Shown: in pieces, positions 8,842-16,342 of the stretch
How positions within the stretch are numbered: the first letter of the stretch is position 1
Layout of the letters: every line of letters begins with the position of its first letter
Source of the DNA: an uncultured Gammaproteobacteria bacterium
GTDB lineage: Bacteria > Pseudomonadota > Gammaproteobacteria > Eutrophobiales > Eutrophobiaceae
Assembly (NCBI GenBank): GCA_958295485.1
Contig: OY282354.1
Location: forward strand, 2,467,417 to 2,531,416
Reading direction: 5' to 3'
DNA: 64,000 bases
Notes under the pieces: model-generated
What the model was told of the DNA's origin: nothing
The model's database searches: none
The model's input: only the letters and a program-made list of their open reading frames with translations
Program-made: the position numbers and the translations under genes

Positions 8842-8889
8842 ATGTGTCAGGGTTCCCATAAGATAACAACCCGCTGGGCCGCAAAATAA
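8842..8889 (+). CDS. Possible 15-codon leader ORF before the KamA gene
   Basis: ATG 8842 is preceded at good distance by GAGGGGA and runs 15 codons (MCQGSHKITTRWAAK) to TAA 8887-8889, 40 bp before the KamA-family start. The position suits a short leader peptide, but nothing else supports translation. The rest of the 8632-8929 gap is AT-rich and contains a TATAAT-like word at 8781. Confidence 0.2.
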   Translation: MCQGSHKITTRWAAK

Positions 8890-8929
8890 ATATAACAGTG
8901 GCCGCAAGGTAGCTATAGGGAGAGGACTA

Positions 8930-10306
8930 TTGAATTATCCCGTCTCTGCAAGACGACATGATGCTATTCCCAATTCGAAATTCAAGGTCTACACGCAAAA
9001 ACAGATTGGTCAGATAAGCCAACTGGACGTCCTGCCGGAACAACTGAAATTCGATATCCAGGTTGTCGCCAATATCCTGCCTTTCAGGGTAAATCAATAT
9101 GTGCTTGATCATCTCATCGACTGGGACAATGCAGAAACTGATCCCATATTCATCCTTACCTTTCCACAACGAGAGATGCTGGCGCCGATATGGTTTAACC
9201 GGATGGCGGATTTAGTAAAATCAGGCGCAAACCAGGAGTCCATACAAGCACTGGCAAAAAAAATCCGGCAAAGACTTAACCCTCATCCCGCCGGGCAGAT
9301 GGAACTGAACGTACCGAAGCTGGACAACCGAAAGCTGGCCGGCATGCAACACAAATATCGCGAGACCGTCCTGTTTTTCCCATCCCAGGGGCAGGTCTGT
9401 CACTCCTATTGCACCTTCTGTTTTCGGTGGGCGCAATTCGTCGGAGATAAATCCTTACGCTTCTCCTCCGCTGAGACAGATGACTTGTACGCTTACCTGA
9501 AACAGCATAAAGAGGTGTCCGACCTGTTGCTCACCGGGGGAGACCCCATGGTGATGAAGACCCACCACCTGAAAAAATATCTGGAATTCCTGACCCACCC
9601 TTCCGTTCAACACGTACAAACCGTACGCATAGGCAGCAAGGCGCTGACTTATTGGCCACACCGCTTTGTCACGGATGAGGACGCCGACGATCTATTGCGG
9701 TTATTGGAAAAATTGGTAAAAGCCGGCAAACACGTAGCGTTCATGGCCCATTTCAATCACTGGCACGAGCTGGAGCCAAATATGACCAGACGGGCCATAA
9801 AGCGAATACGCAACACCGGCGTCGAAATTCGTTGTCAGGGACCGTTGCTTGCCAGGATCAATGATGACCCTGCTGTCTGGTCGAGAATGTGGCGTGAACA
9901 AGTCAGGCTGGGTTTAATTCCTTATTACATGTTTGTTGAACGGGACACCGGCGCTCACCGATATTTCGAGGTATCGCTGGTAAAAGCCTTGCAGATATAT
10001 CAGCAAGCCTTCCAGTCCGTATCAGGCCTTGCCCGTACTGTGCGAGGTCCTTCGATGAGCGCTTCCCCGGGTAAAGTACAGGTACAGGCCGTAACGGAAA
10101 TCTGCGGCGAGAAGGTTTTTATGCTTCGATTCCTGCAGGGTCGTAATGAAAATTGGACACAACAACCGTTCTTTGCCCGGTTTGATGAGAAAGCGACCTG
10201 GCTGAACGACCTCAGACCGGCATTCGGCGAAGAACAATTCTTTTTTGAAGAAGAATATATGCAAATTCTGGCGAATAGCCACGCGGAAAAACTCCTGTCA
10301 AACTGA
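8930..10306 (+). CDS. KamA-family radical SAM aminomutase-like protein
   Basis: The product is 458 residues. The radical SAM triad is C157/C161/C164 in V-C-H-S-Y-C-T-F-C-F-R, followed by L-L-L-T-G-G-D-P, and a lysine in S-P-G-K-V occupies the place of the PLP lysine of lysine 2,3-aminomutase. It is longer than EpmB (about 340) and than clostridial KamA (about 416), so the substrate is open: lysine 2,3-aminomutase, glutamate 2,3-aminomutase or another amino acid. An osmolyte role (beta-lysine or beta-glutamate) would fit the convergent osmoprotectant-type transporter, but that is inference. The start is TTG 8930 with a strong AGGGAGAGGA site just upstream. Confidence 0.75.
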   Translation: MNYPVSARRHDAIPNSKFKVYTQKQIGQISQLDVLPEQLKFDIQVVANILPFRVNQYVLDHLIDWDNAETDPIFILTFPQREMLAPIWFNRMADLVKSGANQESIQALAKKIRQRLNPHPAGQMELNVPKLDNRKLAGMQHKYRETVLFFPSQGQVCHSYCTFCFRWAQFVGDKSLRFSSAETDDLYAYLKQHKEVSDLLLTGGDPMVMKTHHLKKYLEFLTHPSVQHVQTVRIGSKALTYWPHRFVTDEDADDLLRLLEKLVKAGKHVAFMAHFNHWHELEPNMTRRAIKRIRNTGVEIRCQGPLLARINDDPAVWSRMWREQVRLGLIPYYMFVERDTGAHRYFEVSLVKALQIYQQAFQSVSGLARTVRGPSMSASPGKVQVQAVTEICGEKVFMLRFLQGRNENWTQQPFFARFDEKATWLNDLRPAFGEEQFFFEEEYMQILANSHAEKLLSN

Positions 10307-10321
10307 AAGCTGGAAACCCGG

Positions 10322-10372
10322 TAGTTCCCGCTAACAGCCACTAAACCCATTTTCGACGAACAGCGGGAGCTA
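10322..10372. terminator. Hairpin between convergent genes, possible bidirectional terminator
   Basis: TAGTTCCCGCT (10322-10332) can pair with AGCGGGAGCTA (10362-10372) with one wobble and a 29-nt loop. It lies between the convergent KamA and transporter genes. There is no long T-run, so intrinsic termination is uncertain. Confidence 0.3.
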
Positions 10373-10375
10373 TCG

Positions 10376-11899
10376 CTAAAAACCCGATGCCTGATAACGT
10401 AATGATCTCGGCAATAAAACACGTTCTATAAGCTCGAACATCCCCTGCACCAACAACGCCAGTACTGCGGCAGGAATTGCCCCTTGTAAAATCAGGCCTA
10501 TATCATCAAGACGGATCCCCGTCAATATAGGTTGACCATAACCCCCTGCCCCGATTAAGGCGCCAAGGGTGGCGGTGCCGACGTTGATCACGGAGGAAGT
10601 CTTGACCCCGGCAAGAATTGAACGGGCTGCCAGTGGCAACTCTACCCAGAACAATATCTTTATTTTCGGCAACCCGATGGCAATGGCGGATTCACGGATT
10701 TCTGACGGAATATCATGTAACCCGCTATAGGTGTTACGCATTATCGGCAACAAGCTGTAGAGGAACAACGCAACCACCGCTGGTGGCCCGCCTATTCCTA
10801 AAAACGGGATCATGAAGACGAATAAAGCCAGCGATGGAATCGTCTGAATCAAGCTGGCGACGCTCAATAAGATTTGCCCCAGGCGTTTATGCCTTGCACT
10901 GGCAATTCCGGCCGGAATGGCGATGAGTATAGCTGCCGATAATGAGATCGACACCAGGGTCAGGTGTTCCATGGTATGTTTGAAAAGCCGGTCCAACCAC
11001 GTGAAAGTTTCAGGCGCGACATGCAAATCAAATTCCTCTTGAATGAAATCAGAGGCGACCTGACTTTCAGCATTTCGATTGATCTTCACGGCCGCATTCA
11101 TTTTACTCATGCGCCCGGACGACAAGCTGCCCTCAAGCCTGGAAAGCTGTTCGATGACGGTTGGATGGCTAGTCAATAATTCCAGGCGATACAAAAACAG
11201 CGCCTCGTATTCAGGAAAATAGTTTTTATCGTCAGCCAACCTGACGAGATTGTAATAATCTATTTCAGCATCGGTTGCATAAAGATCGATCACGTCAATG
11301 GCGTTGCCATTCAAACCGCGATAAGCCAAATCATGATCCAGACCTCGCACTGCCTGTTGTGGCAGTTGATAAGCCTCGCGCAACCCCGGCCAACCATCAC
11401 TCCGATTCATGAATTCATTGGAAAAGCCGAACCGGAGGCGTGGATGACCTCGCAAATCAGAGATGTTCGCCAGCGAGTATTTCTCGGCTGTTTCACTAAG
11501 CGTCCCCAGGATGTAGGTGTTGTCAAAACCAAGGGACCCGGTCATGCCAATCCCTGTTTGTCTCAGGTAGTCTTCCAGTTCCGCCAAATCAGCGAATTGC
11601 TTATCGCCCAATATCTCCTCTATCAAGGTCCCTGTATACTCGGGATAGATATCAATCTCACCCCTTGACAAGGCGTCCCATAATATTCGCGTGCCACCCA
11701 GATCGCGCCAGTGCTCAACGTTTGTCCCTTCGTGCGAAATCAACTCCCGCGCAACTTCCGCCAAAATGATATTCTCGGTAAATTTCTTGGAACCGATAAC
11801 GACAGGCTCTTCAGCGCCGGACGGCGCGGATGAAAGGAGAAAAATCCCGGCAAAAACAGAGCGCCGAAATAAAAATAATCCTGGAAATGTAAAAGTCAT
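10376..11899 (-). CDS. Osmoprotectant-type ABC transporter, fused substrate-binding protein and permease
   Basis: The 507-residue protein begins with a signal peptide (about 1-29, ending S-G-A-E-E). A substrate-binding domain of the OpuAC/ProX-like class follows (about 32-295; V-I-G-S-K-K-F-T-E-N, then IYPEYTGTL). The rest is a BPD-type permease with about five membrane segments and a coupling region S-A-I-A-I-G-L-P-K. The family imports choline, glycine betaine or related quaternary amines; the Y-P-E-Y-T-G-T motif is typical. The binding domain precedes the permease, opposite to many Firmicute fusions, so it is periplasmic before the protein enters the membrane. Its start overlaps the ATPase stop by ATGA (11896-11899), indicating translational coupling. 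Confidence 0.88.
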   Translation of the reverse strand: MTFTFPGLFLFRRSVFAGIFLLSSAPSGAEEPVVIGSKKFTENIILAEVARELISHEGTNVEHWRDLGGTRILWDALSRGEIDIYPEYTGTLIEEILGDKQFADLAELEDYLRQTGIGMTGSLGFDNTYILGTLSETAEKYSLANISDLRGHPRLRFGFSNEFMNRSDGWPGLREAYQLPQQAVRGLDHDLAYRGLNGNAIDVIDLYATDAEIDYYNLVRLADDKNYFPEYEALFLYRLELLTSHPTVIEQLSRLEGSLSSGRMSKMNAAVKINRNAESQVASDFIQEEFDLHVAPETFTWLDRLFKHTMEHLTLVSISLSAAILIAIPAGIASARHKRLGQILLSVASLIQTIPSLALFVFMIPFLGIGGPPAVVALFLYSLLPIMRNTYSGLHDIPSEIRESAIAIGLPKIKILFWVELPLAARSILAGVKTSSVINVGTATLGALIGAGGYGQPILTGIRLDDIGLILQGAIPAAVLALLVQGMFELIERVLLPRSLRYQASGF

Positions 11900-12648
11900 G
11901 TGGCGGGCGTGGTCAATACTTCATAGGGGTCCCGTTGCGCCTGAATAAAATCCCGCACAAACGGCTCGGAGGGACGGTTCATCAAGTCGTCCACCCCTCC
12001 CTGCTGAATAATCTTTCCTTCCCTTAATAATACGATGGTATCTCCAAAAAACGCCGCCTCACCAATATCATGGGTGACCAGCAACACCGTTTTATTTAAT
12101 TCCAAAAAAATAGCCTTGAGATCTTTTTGCAGCTCGTAACGGGTCAATGGGTCCAACGCGCCCAAGGGTTCATCCAGCAAGACCAGGTCCGGGTTCAACA
12201 TCAAGGCGCGCATGAGGCTGCCTCTTTGCCTTTGCCCTCCGGACAGTTCCCGGGGAAATCGTTCAAGCTGCTCGGCTGATAACCGGACAAGTCTTGTCAA
12301 TTCGTCAAGGCGTGATTGGACCCGTTTCTCATCCCAGCGCAGGTGACGCGTCATCAATGTGACATTCGCCCTTATCGTCAAATGGGGAAACAGACCCCCC
12401 TCCTGGACCATGTAACCCATGTTCAGTCGACTAATTTCCATATTAGCCTGGCCCAGTATTTTGCCGTCGAAGCTGACCTGTCCGGAATCCGGCTGAAGCA
12501 GGCCGATTATCAAACGCAATAAGGTTGATTTGCCGCAGCCGCTGGGGCCGATTAATACGGTGGTGGACGCCGGTGTTACGTCCAGGCTCAGGGGATGTAA
12601 AATGGTCTGGTTGTCAAATCGCTTTGATATGTTTTTCAGGTTCAACAT
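11896..12648 (-). CDS. ATP-binding subunit of the osmoprotectant-type ABC transporter
   Basis: It has a Walker A motif G-P-S-G-C-G-K-S-T, Q-loop region V-Q-E-G-G, signature L-S-G-G-Q-R-Q-R, Walker B L-V-L-L-D-E-P and H-loop V-T-H-D. The domain is about 240 residues and has no CBS domains after it, unlike ProV and OpuCA. It powers the fused binding protein-permease encoded next. The open frame extends upstream to 12765, but the extra 39 residues do not resemble the family and would overlap the GST gene, so ATG 12648 (M-L-N-L-K-N-I-S-K-R-F) is chosen. Its ribosome-binding site is weak: the nearest GGAGG is 17 nt away. ATG 12702 is an alternative start. Confidence 0.88.
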   Translation of the reverse strand: MLNLKNISKRFDNQTILHPLSLDVTPASTTVLIGPSGCGKSTLLRLIIGLLQPDSGQVSFDGKILGQANMEISRLNMGYMVQEGGLFPHLTIRANVTLMTRHLRWDEKRVQSRLDELTRLVRLSAEQLERFPRELSGGQRQRGSLMRALMLNPDLVLLDEPLGALDPLTRYELQKDLKAIFLELNKTVLLVTHDIGEAAFFGDTIVLLREGKIIQQGGVDDLMNRPSEPFVRDFIQAQRDPYEVLTTPAT

Positions 12649-12724
12649 ATATCTGCTGTCAGAATCCTCCGATTTTCTCCCCGTTTGGCAATTCTCCATC
12701 CATTTGAACCGGCCCCTTTTTGTC

Positions 12725-13354
12725 TTACTGGCCGGGAATGGTCGCCAAGGCCTGTTGCCAGGCATCGGTACCTAAGATGTTGCCTGACCAGCGCGTGATT
12801 TCATCATAACCATCCAGTGGCAAGCCCGCGGCTTCCGCGTGTACCAGCCATGAAACGGCTGCATGATCGGCAAGGCTTACCGAACTGCCTACTAAGGTAT
12901 CGCGACCTTTGAGATGATCATTCAGCACAGCGCCGAAAAGGGCAAATTCTTCTTTGCCTCTTGCCAGCTCCGCCGGGTCCGGATCACCTATACTCAGAAT
13001 TTTCTTGATCAGGTTTTCAAAGGCAAAGATGCGACAGGCAGGCCCCCAATGGGCTGTGGTCCAGGATACCCATTGCGCTACCGTGACGCGTTCTTTCAAA
13101 TCCTCGGAAATTAAACTGGCGCCCGGCCCTTTTTGGGCCAGATACAACATGATGGCGGTGGACTCCCACAACACGAAATCGTTATCCACCAACGTGGGGA
13201 TCTTGTGATTGGGGTTCAGGGCGACGAACTCATCATTCATCTGCGCGCCGCCGGGAAGATCTACCGGGATTAACTCCAATTCAATACCCGCCTGGTTGGC
13301 AACCGCCTGACAGCGTAACGAATTAGGGGATGGGGGGAAAACGTATAATTGCAT
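12725..13354 (-). CDS. Glutathione S-transferase
   Basis: The 209-residue cytosolic protein has an N-terminal thioredoxin-like domain (1-80) with the cis-proline region H-K-I-P-T-L-V and the glutathione-contact W-E-S-T-A-I. A helical C-terminal domain follows. The S-P-N-S-L-R-C start of the first helix places the catalytic Ser or Cys region there. It conjugates or reduces electrophiles with glutathione; the substrate is unknown. It lies upstream of, and in the same direction as, the ABC transporter genes, but co-transcription is not certain. ATG 13354 agrees with the domain start. The following 13355-13550 gap shows no gene. Confidence 0.88.
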   Translation of the reverse strand: MQLYVFPPSPNSLRCQAVANQAGIELELIPVDLPGGAQMNDEFVALNPNHKIPTLVDNDFVLWESTAIMLYLAQKGPGASLISEDLKERVTVAQWVSWTTAHWGPACRIFAFENLIKKILSIGDPDPAELARGKEEFALFGAVLNDHLKGRDTLVGSSVSLADHAAVSWLVHAEAAGLPLDGYDEITRWSGNILGTDAWQQALATIPGQ

Positions 13355-13550
13355 TTTATTCTGCCTCCTTAACTATTTACATTTTTAAAAATCAAAAGGT
13401 CAATGGCGGTTGATGTAGTTAATCTCCCTGTGTTAATCCGTAGCGGAAGATCCCCTTGCCTGCTCTATTCGCATACGGCAACACGCGTGGGGAGGAGCGA
13501 CCCTAAAAGGCGGTAGCCCCAATTAATCCAATCGACGCTGACCCTTTTGA

Positions 13551-14189
13551 TTATACATGATCGCCAACGAAGGGATTGGTTTTTCTTTCCTGGCCGAAGG
13601 TCGAAGTGGGGCCATGCCCCGGCACGAACCGGACATCATTGCCCAGGGGCCAGAGGCGCTCCCGAATGGAATGAATTAACGTGGCATAATCCCCGCGGGG
13701 GAAATCCGTGCGGCCGATGGAGCCTTGAAACAACACGTCACCGACAATGGCGATTTTCGATTCGGCGTCATAAAAAATGATATGTCCCGGCGTATGTCCG
13801 GGACAATGCCGCACCTCTAATTTGACGTTGCCGACCGTGACGGTATCGCCGTCTTCAAGCCACCGGTCGGGGGTAAACGGGGAGGCGCCGGCTATGCCGA
13901 ACATAGCCCCTTGCTCATTCAACAAATCAATCCAGAACCGGTCTTCCCGGTGGGGTCCTTCAACAGGCAGGCCGGTTATTTTCGCCAACTCGTCCACGCC
14001 GCCGGCATGATCGATGTGGGCATGGGTCACCAGTATTTTCTCCAGCGTCACTCCAAGGGCATCCACTTTGGCCATGATCCGGTCCAGCTCCCCACCCGGG
14101 TCGACAACCGCAGCCCGGTTTGTCTCTTCACATTGCAGAATGGTTGAATTCTGTTGGAAAGGGGTAACGGGAGTAATAGCGACTTTCAT
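13551..14189 (-). CDS. MBL-fold metallo-hydrolase, glyoxalase II-like
   Basis: Metal ligands are visible in order: T-H-A-H-I-D-H, then H-C-P-G-H-T-P-G-H, then G-D-V-L-F and the late G-H-G-P. The protein is about 212 residues and resembles the YcbL group, with the N-terminal segment I-T-P-V-T-P-F-Q-Q-N. It probably hydrolyses a glutathione or other thioester; the exact substrate is open. The frame extends to ATG 14231, but the family usually starts close to the beta-strand, so ATG 14189 (M-K-V-A-I-T-P-V) is preferred although its ribosome-binding site is weak. Confidence 0.85.
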   Translation of the reverse strand: MKVAITPVTPFQQNSTILQCEETNRAAVVDPGGELDRIMAKVDALGVTLEKILVTHAHIDHAGGVDELAKITGLPVEGPHREDRFWIDLLNEQGAMFGIAGASPFTPDRWLEDGDTVTVGNVKLEVRHCPGHTPGHIIFYDAESKIAIVGDVLFQGSIGRTDFPRGDYATLIHSIRERLWPLGNDVRFVPGHGPTSTFGQERKTNPFVGDHV

Positions 14190-14316
14190 TTCAGTTCGGC
14201 GTTGATTTTCGACGGATTCGCTCGTTGTCATGGGCGCCCGGCGCTCTCATTGCATCTGCAGGGACGGTCTCCCCGCGTCTGCCCTGTTTGGACAACCGGG
14301 AGGCCGCCCGGGTGAT

Positions 14317-14332
14317 GGGCAACCACAGGGGG
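14317..14332. repeat. Short GGGCAACCACAGGGGG repeat word
   Basis: This intergenic word recurs at 61857-61872, where it forms an 8-bp-arm hairpin (61857-61864 with 61871-61878). At both sites it lies in a GC-rich gap next to a metabolic gene. It is probably a dispersed palindromic repeat family of this genome. The 14232-14452 gap contains nothing else recognised. Confidence 0.45.
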
Positions 14333-14452
14333 CGCCCCGCGGTTTGCTCGTTATTATCAGGAGTACCCGCCGGATTGTCCCTGATGATAACAGGTTTTGC
14401 CGGAAATGGCTGGATTTATGGCCGGAAATTGATATGGTGAAATACAAAATAT

Positions 14453-15160
14453 ATGAAATTCAATCAAACCTTAATCCCGGCCACCTTGATAAAGCGCTAT
14501 AAACGTTTCCTGGCCGACGTTGAGATGGACGACGGGAGCGTCATTACGGCGCACACCCCCAATACCGGTTCAATGAAAGGTTGTTGTGAACCGGGTTCCC
14601 GGGTCTGGCTGTCGGATTCCGGCAACCCGGCGCGAAAATACCCCTGGAGTTGGGAACTGGTGGAGACATCGCCGGGCGTGATCACGGGAATCAACACAGG
14701 ATTGCCCAATAAACTGGTAACGGAAGGGATAGAAAACGGCGCTATAAAACAATTGCAGGGCTATGACACACTTCGCCCGGAAGTGCGTTATGGCAAAGAG
14801 AACAGCCGCATTGACCTGCTGCTGGAAGACTATCGCAAGCCGTCATGCTACGTTGAAATTAAAAATGTGACCCTGGCGGAGAACGGCACGGGTTATTTTC
14901 CCGATGCCGTCAGCAAGCGAGGCAGCAAACACCTGCGGGAACTGGGTGAAATCGTGGCTGGGGGACAGCGCGGCGTTATTTGTTTTTGCGTGCAACGAAA
15001 AGACGTGGAAGAAGTCAGACCCGCCGATGAGATAGACAAGCAATACGGCGATACCTTGAGGCAGGCGCTTGCTCGCGGCGTTGAAGCGATTGCCTACCGG
15101 GCTGACGTTTCGCCGGATGAAATCACCATTACGACAAACCTGCCGGTGGTTTGCCCGTGA
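14453..15160 (+). CDS. sfsA: SfsA, sugar fermentation stimulation protein A homologue
   Basis: The 235 residues match the SfsA length. Conserved features include the N-terminal OB-like segment (R-F-L-A-D-V, H-T-P-N-T-G-S-M), the later V-R-Y-G-K-E-N-S-R-I-D-L-L-L, Y-V-E-I-K-N-V-T-L, F-P-D-A-V-S-K-R-G-S-K-H-L, and a DEI-rich C-terminus. The D...E-x-K arrangement is nuclease-like. SfsA is described as a DNA-binding regulator of maltose genes in E. coli, but its biochemical role is poorly defined. It is convergent with the DUF488 pair; a palindrome AAACCCCGGGGTTT lies in the gap at 15175-15188. Confidence 0.93.
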   Translation: MKFNQTLIPATLIKRYKRFLADVEMDDGSVITAHTPNTGSMKGCCEPGSRVWLSDSGNPARKYPWSWELVETSPGVITGINTGLPNKLVTEGIENGAIKQLQGYDTLRPEVRYGKENSRIDLLLEDYRKPSCYVEIKNVTLAENGTGYFPDAVSKRGSKHLRELGEIVAGGQRGVICFCVQRKDVEEVRPADEIDKQYGDTLRQALARGVEAIAYRADVSPDEITITTNLPVVCP

Positions 15161-15212
15161 CAGGGGACAGGGACGAAACCCCGGGGTTTAACTTCAGAAG
15201 TTCAACCCGGCT

Positions 15213-15668
15213 TCATGAATCCGGTTTTACCATGCCCAGATGTTCGATCTCGACGCCACCCCAGTGTTCGTTCAGGTACTCGGCGACGATGCGCCGGTGG
15301 CAGTAATGTGGCTGGTCCTCGCTGCACAACAGGCAGGCGTCGCTTAGGACTTCCCTTGGAATCGTATCCTCGATCCTGCGCTTGCGCATCAGGTCGATGA
15401 ACCGGCTTGCGTAGGCATTCCAGTCGATTCGTCCGCTCCGATAGTCACGCAACATTTCCCTGGTGGGCGCAAGGCCAGGCAGGTGGACGTAATCCATCCG
15501 GCATATCTCATCGAGAAACCAGGCAAGATCGTCCTTTTTAGCGAAGCCGGAGAGCTGCGACCCGTTGTTGAGGCGCACATCGACGATGCGCTTGGCCCCC
15601 GACCCGCGCAAGAGGTCAAAGAAGCGGCGCGCGGACTTCTTCGTGAATCCTATGGTCAACACCTTCAT
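15213..15668 (-). CDS. DUF488 family protein (second of a pair)
   Basis: The 151-residue protein starts M-K-V-L-T-I-G-F-T-K-K-S, the strand that opens DUF488 proteins. It contains I-V-D-V-R and a cysteine-histidine end L-L-C-S-E-D-Q-P-H-Y-C-H-R, the family hallmark. The function is not established; the fold is thought to be compact, and the Cys/His motif suggests metal or nucleotide chemistry. Its start overlaps the stop of the upstream DUF488 gene by ATGA (15665-15668), so the two are translationally coupled. It shares only the family pattern with its partner, so this is an old duplication rather than a recent one. Confidence 0.88.
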   Translation of the reverse strand: MKVLTIGFTKKSARRFFDLLRGSGAKRIVDVRLNNGSQLSGFAKKDDLAWFLDEICRMDYVHLPGLAPTREMLRDYRSGRIDWNAYASRFIDLMRKRRIEDTIPREVLSDACLLCSEDQPHYCHRRIVAEYLNEHWGGVEIEHLGMVKPDS

Positions 15669-16300
15669 CGGGTTCGGCGCTCCGGTTGGGCGGCAAAATT
15701 ATCGTCAACAAAGGCGATGCGCTGCGTTTGACGCGCGATTGCCTCGTCGATCAATTCCGCCCGCGGTTGTTCCCGGCGAAACAGGTCTCCGTCCGGTTGC
15801 AGGTCGGACTCTGTGAGCAATCGATCCATTGCATTGCTATGTGACTCCAGTTCGCGATCCGGGTGGATGTGCGCGATCTCAACGCCTTCTTCGGCGAGCG
15901 CCCGCGCGATGAGAAGCGTCCTGTGGCAATCCAGGGGCTCCTTCTCCGCGCACATGAGCGTAATACGATGCTTCGCCGCTTCCCGAATCACTCGTTCGAG
16001 GCCATCCCGAAAACGACTGGTCCGCGCGACACGATCGTAACGAATACGGCCCTCTTCGTAGCAAGCGGGGTCGCCGGAACGCCCACCGAGTTCCCGGCCA
16101 AGGTACACGTACCCGACCCCATGCCCCTTGAGCGCAGCGGCGAGGGAATCGCGATTGAAGTGGGGGTTGAAACGGCTGTAAGGCGCCGAACGTACATCGG
16201 CCACGGCGGTAATGCAATGTCTTCCCAAAAGCTTCATGAAGGCATCCAGCGAATGATTGGAATGCCCGATGGTAAAGATGGCGTTATTCGTCGCGCTCAT
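15665..16300 (-). CDS. DUF488 family protein (first of a pair)
   Basis: The 211-residue protein begins with F-T-I-G-H-S-N-H-S, then V-A-D-V-R-S-A-P-Y-S-R-F-N-P, Y-L-G-R-E-L-G-G-R and the C-terminal L-M-C-A-E-K-E-P-L-D-C-H-R motif, all typical of DUF488. After that motif it has an extension of about 70 charged residues. The biochemical role is unknown. It is coupled with the following DUF488 gene, and the pair is convergent with sfsA and downstream of phaC. Confidence 0.9.
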   Translation of the reverse strand: MSATNNAIFTIGHSNHSLDAFMKLLGRHCITAVADVRSAPYSRFNPHFNRDSLAAALKGHGVGYVYLGRELGGRSGDPACYEEGRIRYDRVARTSRFRDGLERVIREAAKHRITLMCAEKEPLDCHRTLLIARALAEEGVEIAHIHPDRELESHSNAMDRLLTESDLQPDGDLFRREQPRAELIDEAIARQTQRIAFVDDNFAAQPERRTR

Positions 16301-16342
16301 ATCGCTATCCGTCGCATTCGATGATCGCCGCGATCAGCTTGA

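Noticed and set aside
12649..12765. Extended N-terminus of the ABC ATPase
   Set aside because: The 39 extra residues are not family-like and would overlap the GST coding region.
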